Shown here: positions 29,455 through 38,188 of the stretch, piece by piece
Position numbering within the stretch: position 1 is the stretch's first letter
Layout: the number at the start of each line of letters is the position of its first letter
Assembly (NCBI GenBank): GCA_036265385.1
Contig: DATAPD010000055.1
Coordinates: forward strand, 124,001 to 188,000
Source: DATAPD01 sp036265385
GTDB taxonomy: Bacteria > Acidobacteriota > Terriglobia > Terriglobales > Acidobacteriaceae
Reading direction: 5' to 3'
Length of the DNA: 64,000 bases
The notes under the pieces: model-generated
Told to the model about the DNA's origin: nothing
Databases searched by the model: none
What the model saw: the letters and a program-made list of their open reading frames with translations, nothing else
Program-made: the position numbers and the translations under genes

Positions 29455-29502
29455 AAAATAAAAGAAAGTATACACCCTCTAGAAGCAAAATAAACGAAAG
29501 TA
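29455..29502. promoter_or_regulatory. Direct repeats, candidate operator of the double-HTH regulator
   Basis: AAAATAAAAGAAAGTA (29455-29470) and AAAATAAACGAAAGTA (29487-29502) differ at one of 16 positions and start 32 bp apart, about three helical turns. DeoR-family regulators often bind direct repeats with a CGAAA core. They sit in the divergent gap between the regulator and mnmE. Confidence 0.55.
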
Positions 29503-29653
29503 AGTGCCGGCCCGCTGGACGCGTTTTACGGCTAACCTCCGTATCCAGCCGCATTTACAACAACAATCGACTCTGGTAAACACGCGCGTCGCGGTGGCGA
29601 TCCTTGAATTCCAATCACATCTGTGACTTGCAGTTACAATCTGGCCAAGATTC

Positions 29654-31039
29654 ATGAACCTAGATGACACCATCGTCGCTGTCGCGACGCCCCCGGGTCG
29701 CGGTGGGATCGGCATCGTCCGGCTTGCCGGTCCGGACGCTCGAAACATCGTTGCCCCTATCCTGCGGCTAAAGCATGACCTGGAGCCGGGTCGGGCCTTG
29801 TTTGGAGAACTGGTCGATACGGACGAGATCAATGATCAAGCTCAGCGCATCGACGAAGTCGTCGTTATATTTTTTCAAAAGCCGCATTCATACACCACGG
29901 ATGATGTGGTCGAAATCTCCGCGCATGGTGCCCCGGTTGTTCTAACGCATGTTGTCGAGATGTGTTTGGCACGCGGAGCACGCCTTGCCGAACCCGGTGA
30001 GTTCACGATGCGTGCATTTCTGAATGGGCGCCTTGATCTGACCCAGGCGGAAGCTGTGCGCGACCTGATCGATTCACGAACATTGTTTCAGGCGAAAGTG
30101 GCGGCGCAACAACTTGAAGGCGCCCTGTCGAAGCGAATCAAGCCAATCAAGAGCAAGCTCGTTGCACTGATCGCCATGCTTGAAGCGGGAATCGATTTCG
30201 CAGAAGATGACGTTTCCGTTCTACCCGATTCGACGATCCTTAAAGATCTCGATGCGATCCGGGAGCCGCTCCAGCAACTCGCGTCCACCTTCAGCTACGG
30301 CAAAATCGTTCACGAAGGATTAACGCTGGCGATTGTGGGTCGTCCGAACGTTGGAAAATCCAGTTTGTTCAATCAACTCGTCGAACGTGAGCGAGCCATC
30401 GTCACTGCCTCTCCCGGGACGACGCGCGATCTCGTGACAGAAACGGTTGCGATCGGCGGTATCCCAGTGAAGCTGGTGGATACCGCAGGCATCCGGCGTG
30501 CGCTAGATGAAGCGGAGAGTATTGGCATCCGAAAATCCATGGAGGCACTGGCGGATGCGGATCTCGTGCTGGTCGTCCTGGATGCTTCTCAGCCAACTTC
30601 AGAAGAAGACAAAGAGTTGTTGAAGCAGGTAGAAAACCGTGCCGCCATCACTGTTGCCAACAAGGCGGATTTGCCCAGTTCTCAGTTCTCGGCTCCCAGT
30701 TCTCGGCCTGAGCAGGGAAGCGACTCTTTCATTCACACATCGGCATTAACGGGTGAAGGCATTGCTTCGTTGCGGGAGGCGATTCTGCAGCATGTGGGAG
30801 GCGGCGGGGCTGGCTTGAGCGAATCAGGGGTCCTCACCAACCTGCGGCATCAGAAACTGGTTCAGGACTCGCTCGTCGCTCTTGCCGCCGCCCGAGACGC
30901 TGTAGCAAACAAGATCCCGCACGAAATGCTCTTGTTGGATCTCTACAATGCGCTCCATCAGCTCGATGAGATTACTGGGGCCACGACAACAGACGATATC
31001 CTCGGTCTGATCTTCAGTACGTTCTGCATCGGGAAGTAG
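29654..31039 (+). CDS. mnmE: tRNA modification GTPase MnmE
   Basis: Works with MnmG to install the 5-(carboxymethyl)aminomethyl group on wobble U34. 461 aa, usual length. The N-terminal tetrahydrofolate-binding domain (DTIVAVATPPGRGGIGIVRLAG) is followed by a helical domain. The inserted G domain has GRPNVGKSSLFN, DTAGIR and NKAD. The C-terminal FCIGK holds the catalytic Cys. Just after NKAD three copies of CAGTTCTC encode a Ser/Pro-rich loop (see repeat at 30676). Confidence 0.97.
   Translation: MNLDDTIVAVATPPGRGGIGIVRLAGPDARNIVAPILRLKHDLEPGRALFGELVDTDEINDQAQRIDEVVVIFFQKPHSYTTDDVVEISAHGAPVVLTHVVEMCLARGARLAEPGEFTMRAFLNGRLDLTQAEAVRDLIDSRTLFQAKVAAQQLEGALSKRIKPIKSKLVALIAMLEAGIDFAEDDVSVLPDSTILKDLDAIREPLQQLASTFSYGKIVHEGLTLAIVGRPNVGKSSLFNQLVERERAIVTASPGTTRDLVTETVAIGGIPVKLVDTAGIRRALDEAESIGIRKSMEALADADLVLVVLDASQPTSEEDKELLKQVENRAAITVANKADLPSSQFSAPSSRPEQGSDSFIHTSALTGEGIASLREAILQHVGGGGAGLSESGVLTNLRHQKLVQDSLVALAAARDAVANKIPHEMLLLDLYNALHQLDEITGATTTDDILGLIFSTFCIGK
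30676..30704 (+). repeat. Short repeat inside the mnmE G domain
   Basis: CAGTTCTC occurs at 30676-30683, 30683-30690 and 30697-30704. It translates to SSQFSAPSSRP in the loop between the G4 (NKAD) and G5 (TSAL) motifs. Runs of this type look more like intergenic repeats than gene sequence. Confidence 0.6.
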
Positions 31040-31275
31040 ATCAACTTAGATCAAGTTGTGTGAAACGCGACAATCCTGAGATCGCTTTGGCAGGGAACGG
31101 CACCGCTGGCGCGGATTCCAGTGCCTCGGGAAAATTACGTTACAAGTTTTTCATCGAAGATTCATCAATCGGAAACTTCGCGGCAACATTCGCGCAATAA
31201 CGTCCTCATCAGCTTTGTTGAACAACTCCCTTCTCTCTCAGAAGACAACAATTTCAACATTGAAAGCGAGGATTC

Positions 31276-31711
31276 ATGAGCAAGTGGCACAAACTCTCTT
31301 CGAAGCTGTGCTTGGTAGCTGCTATGACAGCGCCCGTGTGCTTTGCGCAGACCGGAATTGGACCCATCACCACTCAGGTTAAATGGGCGAAGCCCAAAGT
31401 GGGCACTCAGTCGACGACGATCGCGCCCGGATTTACACTCGTGCGAATCGTCGACGGTTCCTTCCCACTCGAAAACCCTTCCGGTCCGATCACAACGTTC
31501 GGGATGCTTTCCGACGGAACACTGACTGAGCCTGACCAGAACCTTTATGTTGTGCTCGATAAAAATCCGGGCGGACCCGTACCGGGATACGAGTACGGTC
31601 GCCATTTCCTGTTCCAACCTCACGAGAACGGCGACGGCCAGGCATACGCGAGCATTCCTGACTCGGCAACACGGCCAGAACCAAGTCTGGGAAATCGTCA
31701 AGGCTGACTAG
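31276..31711 (+). pseudogene. Remnant of a secreted PhoX/DUF839-like protein
   Basis: The open frame (31276-31707) encodes 143 aa: a signal peptide ending in FAQ, then APGFTLVRIVDGSFPLENPSG and PGGPVPGYEYGRHFLFQPHENGDGQAYAS, phrases I associate with large acidobacterial secreted PhoX-like proteins. After that the frame gives an unlikely tail, while the +1 frame gives RAFLTRQHGQNQVWEIVKAD and a stop at 31709-31711, which looks like a genuine C-terminus. The simplest reading is a large internal deletion joined out of frame near 31645-31660. Family name is from memory and moderate in confidence. A terminator follows. Confidence 0.55.
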
Positions 31712-31733
31712 CGCAAGAACATTTAAACCAGAA

Positions 31734-31773
31734 CCCCCTGAGCCCTCGCATTCGCCGCGGGGGCATTTTTATT
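31734..31773 (+). terminator. Rho-independent terminator after the PhoX-like remnant
   Basis: CCCCC and GGGGG pair around a 20-nt loop, followed by CATTTTTATTT. It fits termination of the plus-strand transcript. Retention of a good terminator agrees with a once-functional gene. Confidence 0.7.
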
Positions 31774-31814
31774 TCTAAGGCATTTGAGAGTGATCAAGTG
31801 CAACCATCGGTAAC

Positions 31815-32207
31815 GTGACGAGCGTGACTATCGCTTGCGGAACGCGGCAGCAGCGTTTGGCAAAAACCCACGAACTTGATACATTCCCTCTACTCACGGG
31901 GTGTGCGCCACACATGTCCCTCGTCGTAAAACTCGAAGACGATCTCGGCGAACGCAGCGATTGGGTGATGCTGAACAGCGTTATCCCGTCACGCGAGGAT
32001 CGCGAGTTCGTTGTGCTGCGCGGTATCGATCCGTTCGGCAAGACCGTTTTCAATCATCTGCAAATGGACTCGTTTCTTCAAGAATGGGAGCGTATTCGCG
32101 ATCGCGCGAAAGACGAATCCCAGAAAGAAGCCTGGCAGAAGGTGAAAGAAATGGCCGAGGCCTGCAAATCCGATCGCGATCTCTACCTGCGCTTCGTGGG
32201 CAATTGA
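31815..32207 (+). CDS. Small hypothetical protein
   Basis: 130 aa from 31815, or 97 aa from Met34 at 31914, the more likely start because the conserved-looking sequence begins there (MSLVVKLEDDLGERSDWVML). Features: an acidic N-terminal half, FGKTVFNHLQMDSFLQEWERIRDRAKDES, and a highly charged C-terminal helix. No signal peptide or membrane segment from Met34. No family recognised. It converges on ruvA. Confidence 0.55.
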   Translation: MTSVTIACGTRQQRLAKTHELDTFPLLTGCAPHMSLVVKLEDDLGERSDWVMLNSVIPSREDREFVVLRGIDPFGKTVFNHLQMDSFLQEWERIRDRAKDESQKEAWQKVKEMAEACKSDRDLYLRFVGN

Positions 32208-32223
32208 ATCATTGTGTCTCGGA

Positions 32224-32817
32224 TCATTTAGACAAGGAACCAAGCGATTCTCGAAACAAAGTTTCGAATGCTGGCGGCTGCTTTACCTTTTTGCTGGCTT
32301 GCTGCAGTGCCTTCTCTGCTGCCGCTTTCTGATAGCCGAGATTCACGAGCGCCGAGAGCACATCATCTTCCACTGGGCTAAGGGCTGACGCCACCGACGC
32401 AGTGGGTGTTCCGTCCGTGGGAAGCTTGTCGCGCAGTTCCAGCACCATCCGCTCAGCGGTCTTCTTCCCGATCCCCGGAATCTTAGTGAGTCGTCCGACA
32501 TCCCCGCTCCGGATCGCTCCCACCATGTCTTCGACGGGCATACCGCTCAGAATGGTGACGGCCAGCTTTGGCCCGATTCCGCTGACGGTCAGCAACTTTT
32601 CAAACAGCCGCTTTTCCGCGGATCGCAGAAAACCGTAAAGCGCAATCGTGTCTTCGCGAACGTGAGTGTAGACATGAAGCGCAACATCGTTGCCGGCAGC
32701 AGGGAGATCTGCGAAGGTCGGTATGCTGATCGCGAGGTCATAACCAACTCCGGCTGTTTCCACGACGGCCTGGTTCGGATTTTTCGACAAAAGCTTGCCG
32801 CGAAGGTGCGCAATCAT
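32224..32817 (-). CDS. ruvA: Holliday junction DNA helicase subunit RuvA
   Basis: Binds Holliday junctions and loads RuvB. 197 aa: OB-fold domain I (IAHLRGKLLSKNPNQAVVETAGVGYDL), then two helix-hairpin-helix motifs (KLLTVSGIGPKLAVTIL and LTKIPGIGKKTAERMVLELRDKL), then a C-terminal RuvB-binding domain after a Thr/Ala/Ser linker (NLGYQKAAAEKALQQA). It is not next to ruvB; a DUF5916 gene lies between them. Confidence 0.96.
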   Translation of the reverse strand: MIAHLRGKLLSKNPNQAVVETAGVGYDLAISIPTFADLPAAGNDVALHVYTHVREDTIALYGFLRSAEKRLFEKLLTVSGIGPKLAVTILSGMPVEDMVGAIRSGDVGRLTKIPGIGKKTAERMVLELRDKLPTDGTPTASVASALSPVEDDVLSALVNLGYQKAAAEKALQQASKKVKQPPAFETLFRESLGSLSK

Positions 32818-32839
32818 GTTCAGAGCATTGTATTAGTCC

Positions 32840-32938
32840 TTAGCACTTGGCGGTTAGCATTTAGCCCTCGCTGATTCAGGTGCCACCGAGCCTGAGAATG
32901 CACTCTTCAATCGCCAATGGCTAACTTCTAAGTGCTAA
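32840..32938. repeat. Inverted repeat copies upstream of ruvA
   Basis: TTAGCACTT (32840-32848) and its reverse complement (32930-32938) sit in stretches rich in TTAGC and CTAACTGC repeats. They flank a 136-bp gap between ruvA and the DUF5916 gene. No gene function is assigned. Confidence 0.4.
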
Positions 32939-32953
32939 CTGCTAACTGCTCCT

Positions 32954-35353
32954 TCAGTATCGGAACAGGTATGAAATCTTCACGAATACCTGTCGTCCAT
33001 CGTTTAGAAAGCGATTCTGAGTGCGCAGGAGATTTCCGTTCGGATCCAGCTGAAGCGAGCGATCGAGATTCTGCAGGTTGCTGTTGTACCCGACATATAC
33101 CGCCGTACCTGGATGTAGAAGATAGGTAAGGAGGACATCTGCATTGAAACTTTTCGTGGTCTGCAGCGAAGTCAGTTGGGGATTCGCCAGCACAGCACTG
33201 TATTGTGCGATGAAGCGTAACGAGAATTCGCGAGTGAACTGGTAATTCCATTTCGAACGAATGATGTGGTCGTTGAAGATATTCAGATTTGTGAGCTGGC
33301 TTCGGAGCCGCGTCAGCAAGTAGGTGTTATCGATGGTCAGACGTCCCATCGGTTGGACGGTAACTCTCAATTGCGCATAGCTTGAGTTCGCCAGCACGGG
33401 CGGCCCAGCGGCCGGATCATAGTTCGTATCGGTACCGAAGCCGAATTCACCATCCGTGCTCAGCTGCTTGAAGAAATTGTTGTAGAAAAAAACTCCATAG
33501 TGATAGTGGGCGTAATCCCGGTTCGCACTAAGGGTGTCGTAATCGACCGGCCGCAATCTTTCGTGCCCCAAATTCCCGAACGTACCGACGCCCATTTGTC
33601 GCCGGAAAACAAATTTATAGTTCGCGTTGCTAAACCACTCTAGCCGAGTACCGCTGTGGTCCCAGTTATTGATCGTAAACAGCGACGGTCCATGCCAAAG
33701 AAGATGTTTGCCCTCCGGACGGATCCTGTACTGTACGAAGTTGCTGAATCGCCGAATGTCCGGCCGACGAAAGAATCCGGTATCAGTCTGAAAGTTTGCG
33801 GCTGTGTCCTGATAGAGCGAGTTGAACTCGAGTCGGCGCGAACTGCGCTCCAGGTATGCATAGTAAGCCGGGCCGCCTTTATGTGTTCCGTCATTGAACT
33901 TGGTGTGACTCGCCAATGCCTGCAGCGTCGCGGACCACTTTCGATTGAACTTGAGTTTCGCGTCGATTCCTCCCACGCGATTCGACCCCACCAGGCATGG
34001 ATCGTCAGTACACAGAACCTCATTCGGTGCAGTATTCAACTCACGGTCTGTGTAGATCGCGCCGATGGATGATTCCTTCCCGATGTCGTAACTAACGCGT
34101 GCAACGCCGAAGTACGCCTTATGTCTATAAAGCGGATCGTAGGAGGGCACGATCTTGCCCGGTGACTTATCGTCGACAAACAGCGTACCGAGCGACCAGC
34201 GTCCAAGTTTTCCAGTGAGGCGCACGCCATACTCCGGATCCACAATGCGACGCGTGAACACTAGGTTGATCGGAGTGTCGAAGTAAGCGGAGTTCTCGAG
34301 GAAGAAGGGCCGCTTTTCGGGGAAGAATACTTCGAACCGCTGGTTCACGGTCACCTGCGGTTCATCCGATTCCACTTGCGAGAAATCAGGATTGATCGTC
34401 GCATCTAGCACCAATGCGTTCTTCAGAACGATCTTTGTATCCAGCCCCACGCGTCCTTGTAGGTCGGCACCATGGAAGTGAGCGTTACTGGGATCCCGAT
34501 CGTCAAGGTCACGAAACGCGCGCAGGCTTCCATAAGGAATGAATTGCATGTTGCGCCCGTGTGAAATGTGTTCCATGCCATCGATTTCAGTTTCCTGACT
34601 CAGAAATCCTTGAGCATTGCTGGTAATCCAGGGATAAAACGAAGCTTCATTGTTTCTCTTGATGTCACGCTCGAAGAAAACGCCCCATGTCTGGTTGTCG
34701 CCAGGCGAGAACCGCAACGACCGAAACGGAATTTCGAAAAACGCTACGTACCCTTGCGGTGTGATCCGAGAAGCGGACCTCCAAACCATATCGAAGGAAT
34801 AATCGGGCTCCTGGCCGTCAACCCAGATGCCGTCCTGCTGCACACCAAGCGCATTGATGAAGAAGAAAACGCCGTGCTTCTTATCGCGAAAGGTGTCTAA
34901 GACAAATCCGAACTGATCGTCCGAGTCGATGAGCTCGCGTCGCACCATCCGTGCGCGGATTTTTCGCGCGTCCTCTTCGAAGCAGAGCGCCACCACGTAG
35001 AGGTGTTTGCTCGTGTAGCCAACGTAGGCTTCCGTTCTTTGAGAAACGGGCGCGCCATCCTTTGGATCGCGCTGGTAGAAGCGGTCGATCTTGAGCATGC
35101 TGTGTTCCAGATCGGATGGCGGCTGCATGCCAAGAAAGTCGTCCAGCGTTGGCGCACGCTCGAGTTTCGGAATGCGTAAGGTCGCAAACTCTGGATGCTG
35201 AACGGAACCAGCCAGGGCTGGCGTGGTTTTCTGGGCTGTGGAAACTGCAACCAGGAAAAGAACGCCCAATGCGACCAATCCTGATCCGCGCATTTCAGGC
35301 AGATTGGACTGTCGCTTTCGTTCAGCGCGCACACGAATTAGACGAACACACAT
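32954..35353 (-). CDS. DUF5916 outer-membrane protein with CBM9-like domain
   Basis: 799 aa. The signal is MRGSGLVALGVLFLVAVSTAQ, so Met21 is the probable start. A CBM9-like beta domain (about residues 45-260) precedes a region typical of DUF5916 (FSQVESDEPQVTVNQRFEVFFPEKRPFFLENSAYFDTPINLVFTRRI) and a C-terminal beta-barrel that ends in an aromatic residue (KISYLFRY), the outer-membrane insertion signal. Members of this family are thought to be outer-membrane pores or receptors in Acidobacteria and Bacteroidetes; the substrate is unknown. Confidence 0.8.
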   Translation of the reverse strand: MCVRLIRVRAERKRQSNLPEMRGSGLVALGVLFLVAVSTAQKTTPALAGSVQHPEFATLRIPKLERAPTLDDFLGMQPPSDLEHSMLKIDRFYQRDPKDGAPVSQRTEAYVGYTSKHLYVVALCFEEDARKIRARMVRRELIDSDDQFGFVLDTFRDKKHGVFFFINALGVQQDGIWVDGQEPDYSFDMVWRSASRITPQGYVAFFEIPFRSLRFSPGDNQTWGVFFERDIKRNNEASFYPWITSNAQGFLSQETEIDGMEHISHGRNMQFIPYGSLRAFRDLDDRDPSNAHFHGADLQGRVGLDTKIVLKNALVLDATINPDFSQVESDEPQVTVNQRFEVFFPEKRPFFLENSAYFDTPINLVFTRRIVDPEYGVRLTGKLGRWSLGTLFVDDKSPGKIVPSYDPLYRHKAYFGVARVSYDIGKESSIGAIYTDRELNTAPNEVLCTDDPCLVGSNRVGGIDAKLKFNRKWSATLQALASHTKFNDGTHKGGPAYYAYLERSSRRLEFNSLYQDTAANFQTDTGFFRRPDIRRFSNFVQYRIRPEGKHLLWHGPSLFTINNWDHSGTRLEWFSNANYKFVFRRQMGVGTFGNLGHERLRPVDYDTLSANRDYAHYHYGVFFYNNFFKQLSTDGEFGFGTDTNYDPAAGPPVLANSSYAQLRVTVQPMGRLTIDNTYLLTRLRSQLTNLNIFNDHIIRSKWNYQFTREFSLRFIAQYSAVLANPQLTSLQTTKSFNADVLLTYLLHPGTAVYVGYNSNLQNLDRSLQLDPNGNLLRTQNRFLNDGRQVFVKISYLFRY

Positions 35354-35392
35354 GACAATCGTTTTGGAAAGGTCATGCGCGCCAGCCAGAGC

Positions 35393-36517
35393 TCAGAACA
35401 GCGAGCTTTGCCGGCGGGTTGGCGTAATGTTGAAGTGCTCGTAAGCGAGTTGAGTTGCGACTCGGCCGCGAGGAGTGCGATCCAGGAAGCCAATCTGGAT
35501 TAAAAATGGCTCGTAGATTTCTTCGATGGCATCCGCCTCTTCGGCTAGCGCGGCTGCCAACGTGTTCACACCCACCGGGCCGCCCTGATACTTCTCGATG
35601 ATCGTTAGCAGCAGCTTGCGGTCAATCTCATCGAACCCGTGCCGGTCCACTTCGAGCATTTTTAGCGCTGCCTGTGCCGTGGGCAGATCGATCTTCCCGG
35701 CGCTGCGCACCTGCGCATAGTCGCGTACTCGCCGAAGCAGGCGGTTCGCAATGCGCGGCGTTCCTCGTGATCGACTGGCAATTTCTTTTGCTCCCGCGTC
35801 GTCGATCTGCACGCCCAGAATTTCTGCCGAGCGCTCAACGATTATGCGCAGATCCTCGTCGGTATAGAACTCAAGGCGAAGCAGGAGTCCGAAGCGCGAA
35901 CGCAAAGGGGCGGATAGGAGGCCAGCTCGCGTGGTCGCGCCCACAAACGTAAAGGGCTTCACGTCCAACGTATGCGTGCGTGCCGAAGGGCCCTGCCCGA
36001 TCATGATGTCGAGCTTGTAATCCTCGAGGGCCGAATACAGGATCTCTTCGAGCGCAGGCTGCAGCCGATGCACTTCATCAATAAATAAGACCTGCTTGTC
36101 GCGAAGATTGGTGAGAATCGCCGTCAGTTCGCCTTTGATCTGAAGCGTCGGCCCGGACGTCTGCTGAAAGGGAACTCCAAGTTCATTCGCAATGATGTTG
36201 GCCAGCGTAGTTTTGCCCAAGCCGGGAGGCCCATACAGCAGAACGTGGTCCAAGGCCTCGCCGCGCGAGCGCGCCGCTTCGATCGCCACCGACAAATTTT
36301 CTTTTACTTTGGCTTGACCGATGAACTCGCCCAGCTTCTGAGGCCGCAGCTTTAATTCAAACGAAGAATCGTCTTCTACCGGCGCGGCAGAAACCAGCCG
36401 ATCGCGCTTGTCGCCGAGGTGAGGAGTGTTGCGCAGCGTGGCCACAATAAGGCGATAGTAAAGCGAAAGTGAGGAGGAGGCAATTGCAGATTTGATGAGC
36501 TCAGTATTCTCGATCAA
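35393..36517 (-). CDS. ruvB: Holliday junction DNA helicase RuvB
   Basis: AAA+ motor that drives branch migration with RuvA. Walker A GPPGLGKTT, Walker B DEVHRL, sensor 1 GATTRAG, the arginine finger in RSRFG and a winged-helix C-terminus are all present. The frame from 36517 (374 aa) has about 37 residues ahead of the normal start; a GTG at 36445 would give about 350 aa. ATG at 36517 overlaps the lipoprotein stop by 4 bp, which could mean coupling with an N-extended protein or be chance. Confidence 0.94.
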   Translation of the reverse strand: MIENTELIKSAIASSSLSLYYRLIVATLRNTPHLGDKRDRLVSAAPVEDDSSFELKLRPQKLGEFIGQAKVKENLSVAIEAARSRGEALDHVLLYGPPGLGKTTLANIIANELGVPFQQTSGPTLQIKGELTAILTNLRDKQVLFIDEVHRLQPALEEILYSALEDYKLDIMIGQGPSARTHTLDVKPFTFVGATTRAGLLSAPLRSRFGLLLRLEFYTDEDLRIIVERSAEILGVQIDDAGAKEIASRSRGTPRIANRLLRRVRDYAQVRSAGKIDLPTAQAALKMLEVDRHGFDEIDRKLLLTIIEKYQGGPVGVNTLAAALAEEADAIEEIYEPFLIQIGFLDRTPRGRVATQLAYEHFNITPTRRQSSLF

Positions 36518-37134
36518 AGAACAGATGCAAGTTCCTTCAAAACAGCATCTCCGTAGTCTTCATCTTTGATTGAGAACTCACCCTGGCCAGCAACTGCGTT
36601 AATGTTGAAGAATATCTCTGCTTCATCCTCGCCCTTCCCTAGGAACAGTTTCATCGCGGTCCAATCGCCTCTTGGATTTTCTGCGAATCCGCCTTGTGGA
36701 AGTCTAGACATATTTTCCCCAAGGTTTACATAGTCGAACTGTACAAAGGGCAGGCGCTTTAAGTGCGATGGGACGTTCTTTGCATGTAATGCTTTTTGAA
36801 GATCTTGGAGCAATTGGCTTGAATCAGATTCAGTGAGAGAGAAAAACTTGCCCTTTCCAAAACAGATTGGTGTGTTCTTGACGTCCTCGGACTTCGCACA
36901 CTCTTGCTCAAGCTGAACACGAAATTGAGCGGTCTTACCAAAATGCTTGTGAATGCATAGCCATTCATGGTGAGTGCCTTCTGTCGAAACGTTGCGCACT
37001 TCAAACCGGACACTTTCGTCCTCTGTGGATGAAATTGGCGCTGCGACTGTTCGGCCCTGAGGTTGGCGAGCCTGCTGACAGGCCGAAGTCACGAGGACCG
37101 AAACAAGCAGCAAACATGTCAGGCCACATTTCAT
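36514..37134 (-). CDS. Putative lipoprotein
   Basis: 206 aa with a signal peptide and a probable lipobox TSAC at residues 16-19, though position -3 is Thr rather than the usual Leu. The rest is soluble, acidic and rich in Lys/Glu; four further Cys occur. No family recognised. Stop and start overlap neighbours by 4 bp on both sides (VOC gene upstream, ruvB downstream), so it belongs to the same transcript. Base use is slightly more AT-rich than its neighbours. Confidence 0.7.
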   Translation of the reverse strand: MKCGLTCLLLVSVLVTSACQQARQPQGRTVAAPISSTEDESVRFEVRNVSTEGTHHEWLCIHKHFGKTAQFRVQLEQECAKSEDVKNTPICFGKGKFFSLTESDSSQLLQDLQKALHAKNVPSHLKRLPFVQFDYVNLGENMSRLPQGGFAENPRGDWTAMKLFLGKGEDEAEIFFNINAVAGQGEFSIKDEDYGDAVLKELASVL

Positions 37135-38054
37135 TGGCTAACAATTCCTAGATGGCTGAAGCCCACTTTTCCAACTTCTAGCCATCGCACCTTTCTTCCG
37201 AACCACATCGTCTCGACGTTACTGCGATAACTCTTTTCGCTAGCCGCGAAATCCCTCGTCCCCAACAAATACGCCACCGGACTCTCGCCGAATTTCGACA
37301 GTCTCTCGGCCAACCATGAACTCGGATCGAGCGGAGCAGCTAGGACTACCGGCGTTCCTTCGAAATGCGCCAGCTTCGCTCCGAAATCTTTGTGGTCTTC
37401 CAGCTTCGGCGCGTTGAGACCATACGCTTTACGAAACGTTGCGACTGCGTCATCCAGATTTTTAACTCCAATCACCACCAACGCGATCCCGGTCAGCGGA
37501 CCACCTTTCACGCTCGCCGATGGTTTCACACGCAACTCACGCGGTGTCTTGTCCTGGATCATGAAAGGAAGGACCGCTCCTACACCGTTATCGCCCACCT
37601 GCGCCGTTTGCCACTCGATCGTGGTTCCGTCAGGCTTCTTGCGGCTGCCATTGTTCGGACCTTTGATCGAAATCCCGTTCTTCTTCAATCGATCGACATC
37701 GGCGGTAAGGTCGGTTGATCCAACTGCCCAAGCGCATGGCCCGGCATCCGCAACGATGAAGTTCCCCCAGTCGGATGCTGAGGCGATTTTCGGGGCATCC
37801 TTCTTTACCGGCGCAATCAACTCAAGATATGAGCCGTCATCGAATCCGATGAGCGCCATCTGTGTCACGCCATTGCCATGCGGGCCACCGTATTCGGGAG
37901 TAAGACAAAGGCTCGTAAACGAGGCTCGCAGTGCGTCGAGATCAGACCCGCAGATCGACGCGTGATCGACCTTCAAGTTCATGGTCTTATCTGCGGCGGC
38001 AGCGAGAAAGGAGAAAACTTGAACAAAGACGATGAGAAGAAAAGTCAGGCGCAT
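37131..38054 (-). CDS. Secreted glyoxalase/VOC-family protein
   Basis: 307 aa with a signal peptide (LIVFVQVFSFLAAAA). The core matches the Glyoxalase_3 type: KVDHASICGSDLDALRASFTSLCLTPEYGGPHGNGVTQMALIGFDDGSYLELIAP, with the ligand-position His and Glu of a VOC beta-alpha-beta-beta-beta unit, followed by a second module. Extracytoplasmic VOC proteins are not well characterised. First gene of the VOC-lipoprotein-ruvB overlapping operon. Confidence 0.8.
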   Translation of the reverse strand: MRLTFLLIVFVQVFSFLAAAADKTMNLKVDHASICGSDLDALRASFTSLCLTPEYGGPHGNGVTQMALIGFDDGSYLELIAPVKKDAPKIASASDWGNFIVADAGPCAWAVGSTDLTADVDRLKKNGISIKGPNNGSRKKPDGTTIEWQTAQVGDNGVGAVLPFMIQDKTPRELRVKPSASVKGGPLTGIALVVIGVKNLDDAVATFRKAYGLNAPKLEDHKDFGAKLAHFEGTPVVLAAPLDPSSWLAERLSKFGESPVAYLLGTRDFAASEKSYRSNVETMWFGRKVRWLEVGKVGFSHLGIVSQ

Positions 38055-38188
38055 AAGCGCCAGAAATCATACTCCAGCGAATTGCAATCGTAGCAACCCG
38101 AGCGGTTGGCCGAAGACCAATGACCGATGACCAACGGCTCCGAAGACGTTTTGCGGACGCCGGATGACCGGCGCCGGACGACGAAATC

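Noticed and set aside
31054..31062. Short hairpin CAACTT-agatc-AAGTTG after mnmE as a terminator
   Set aside because: The stem is only 6 bp and no T-run follows.
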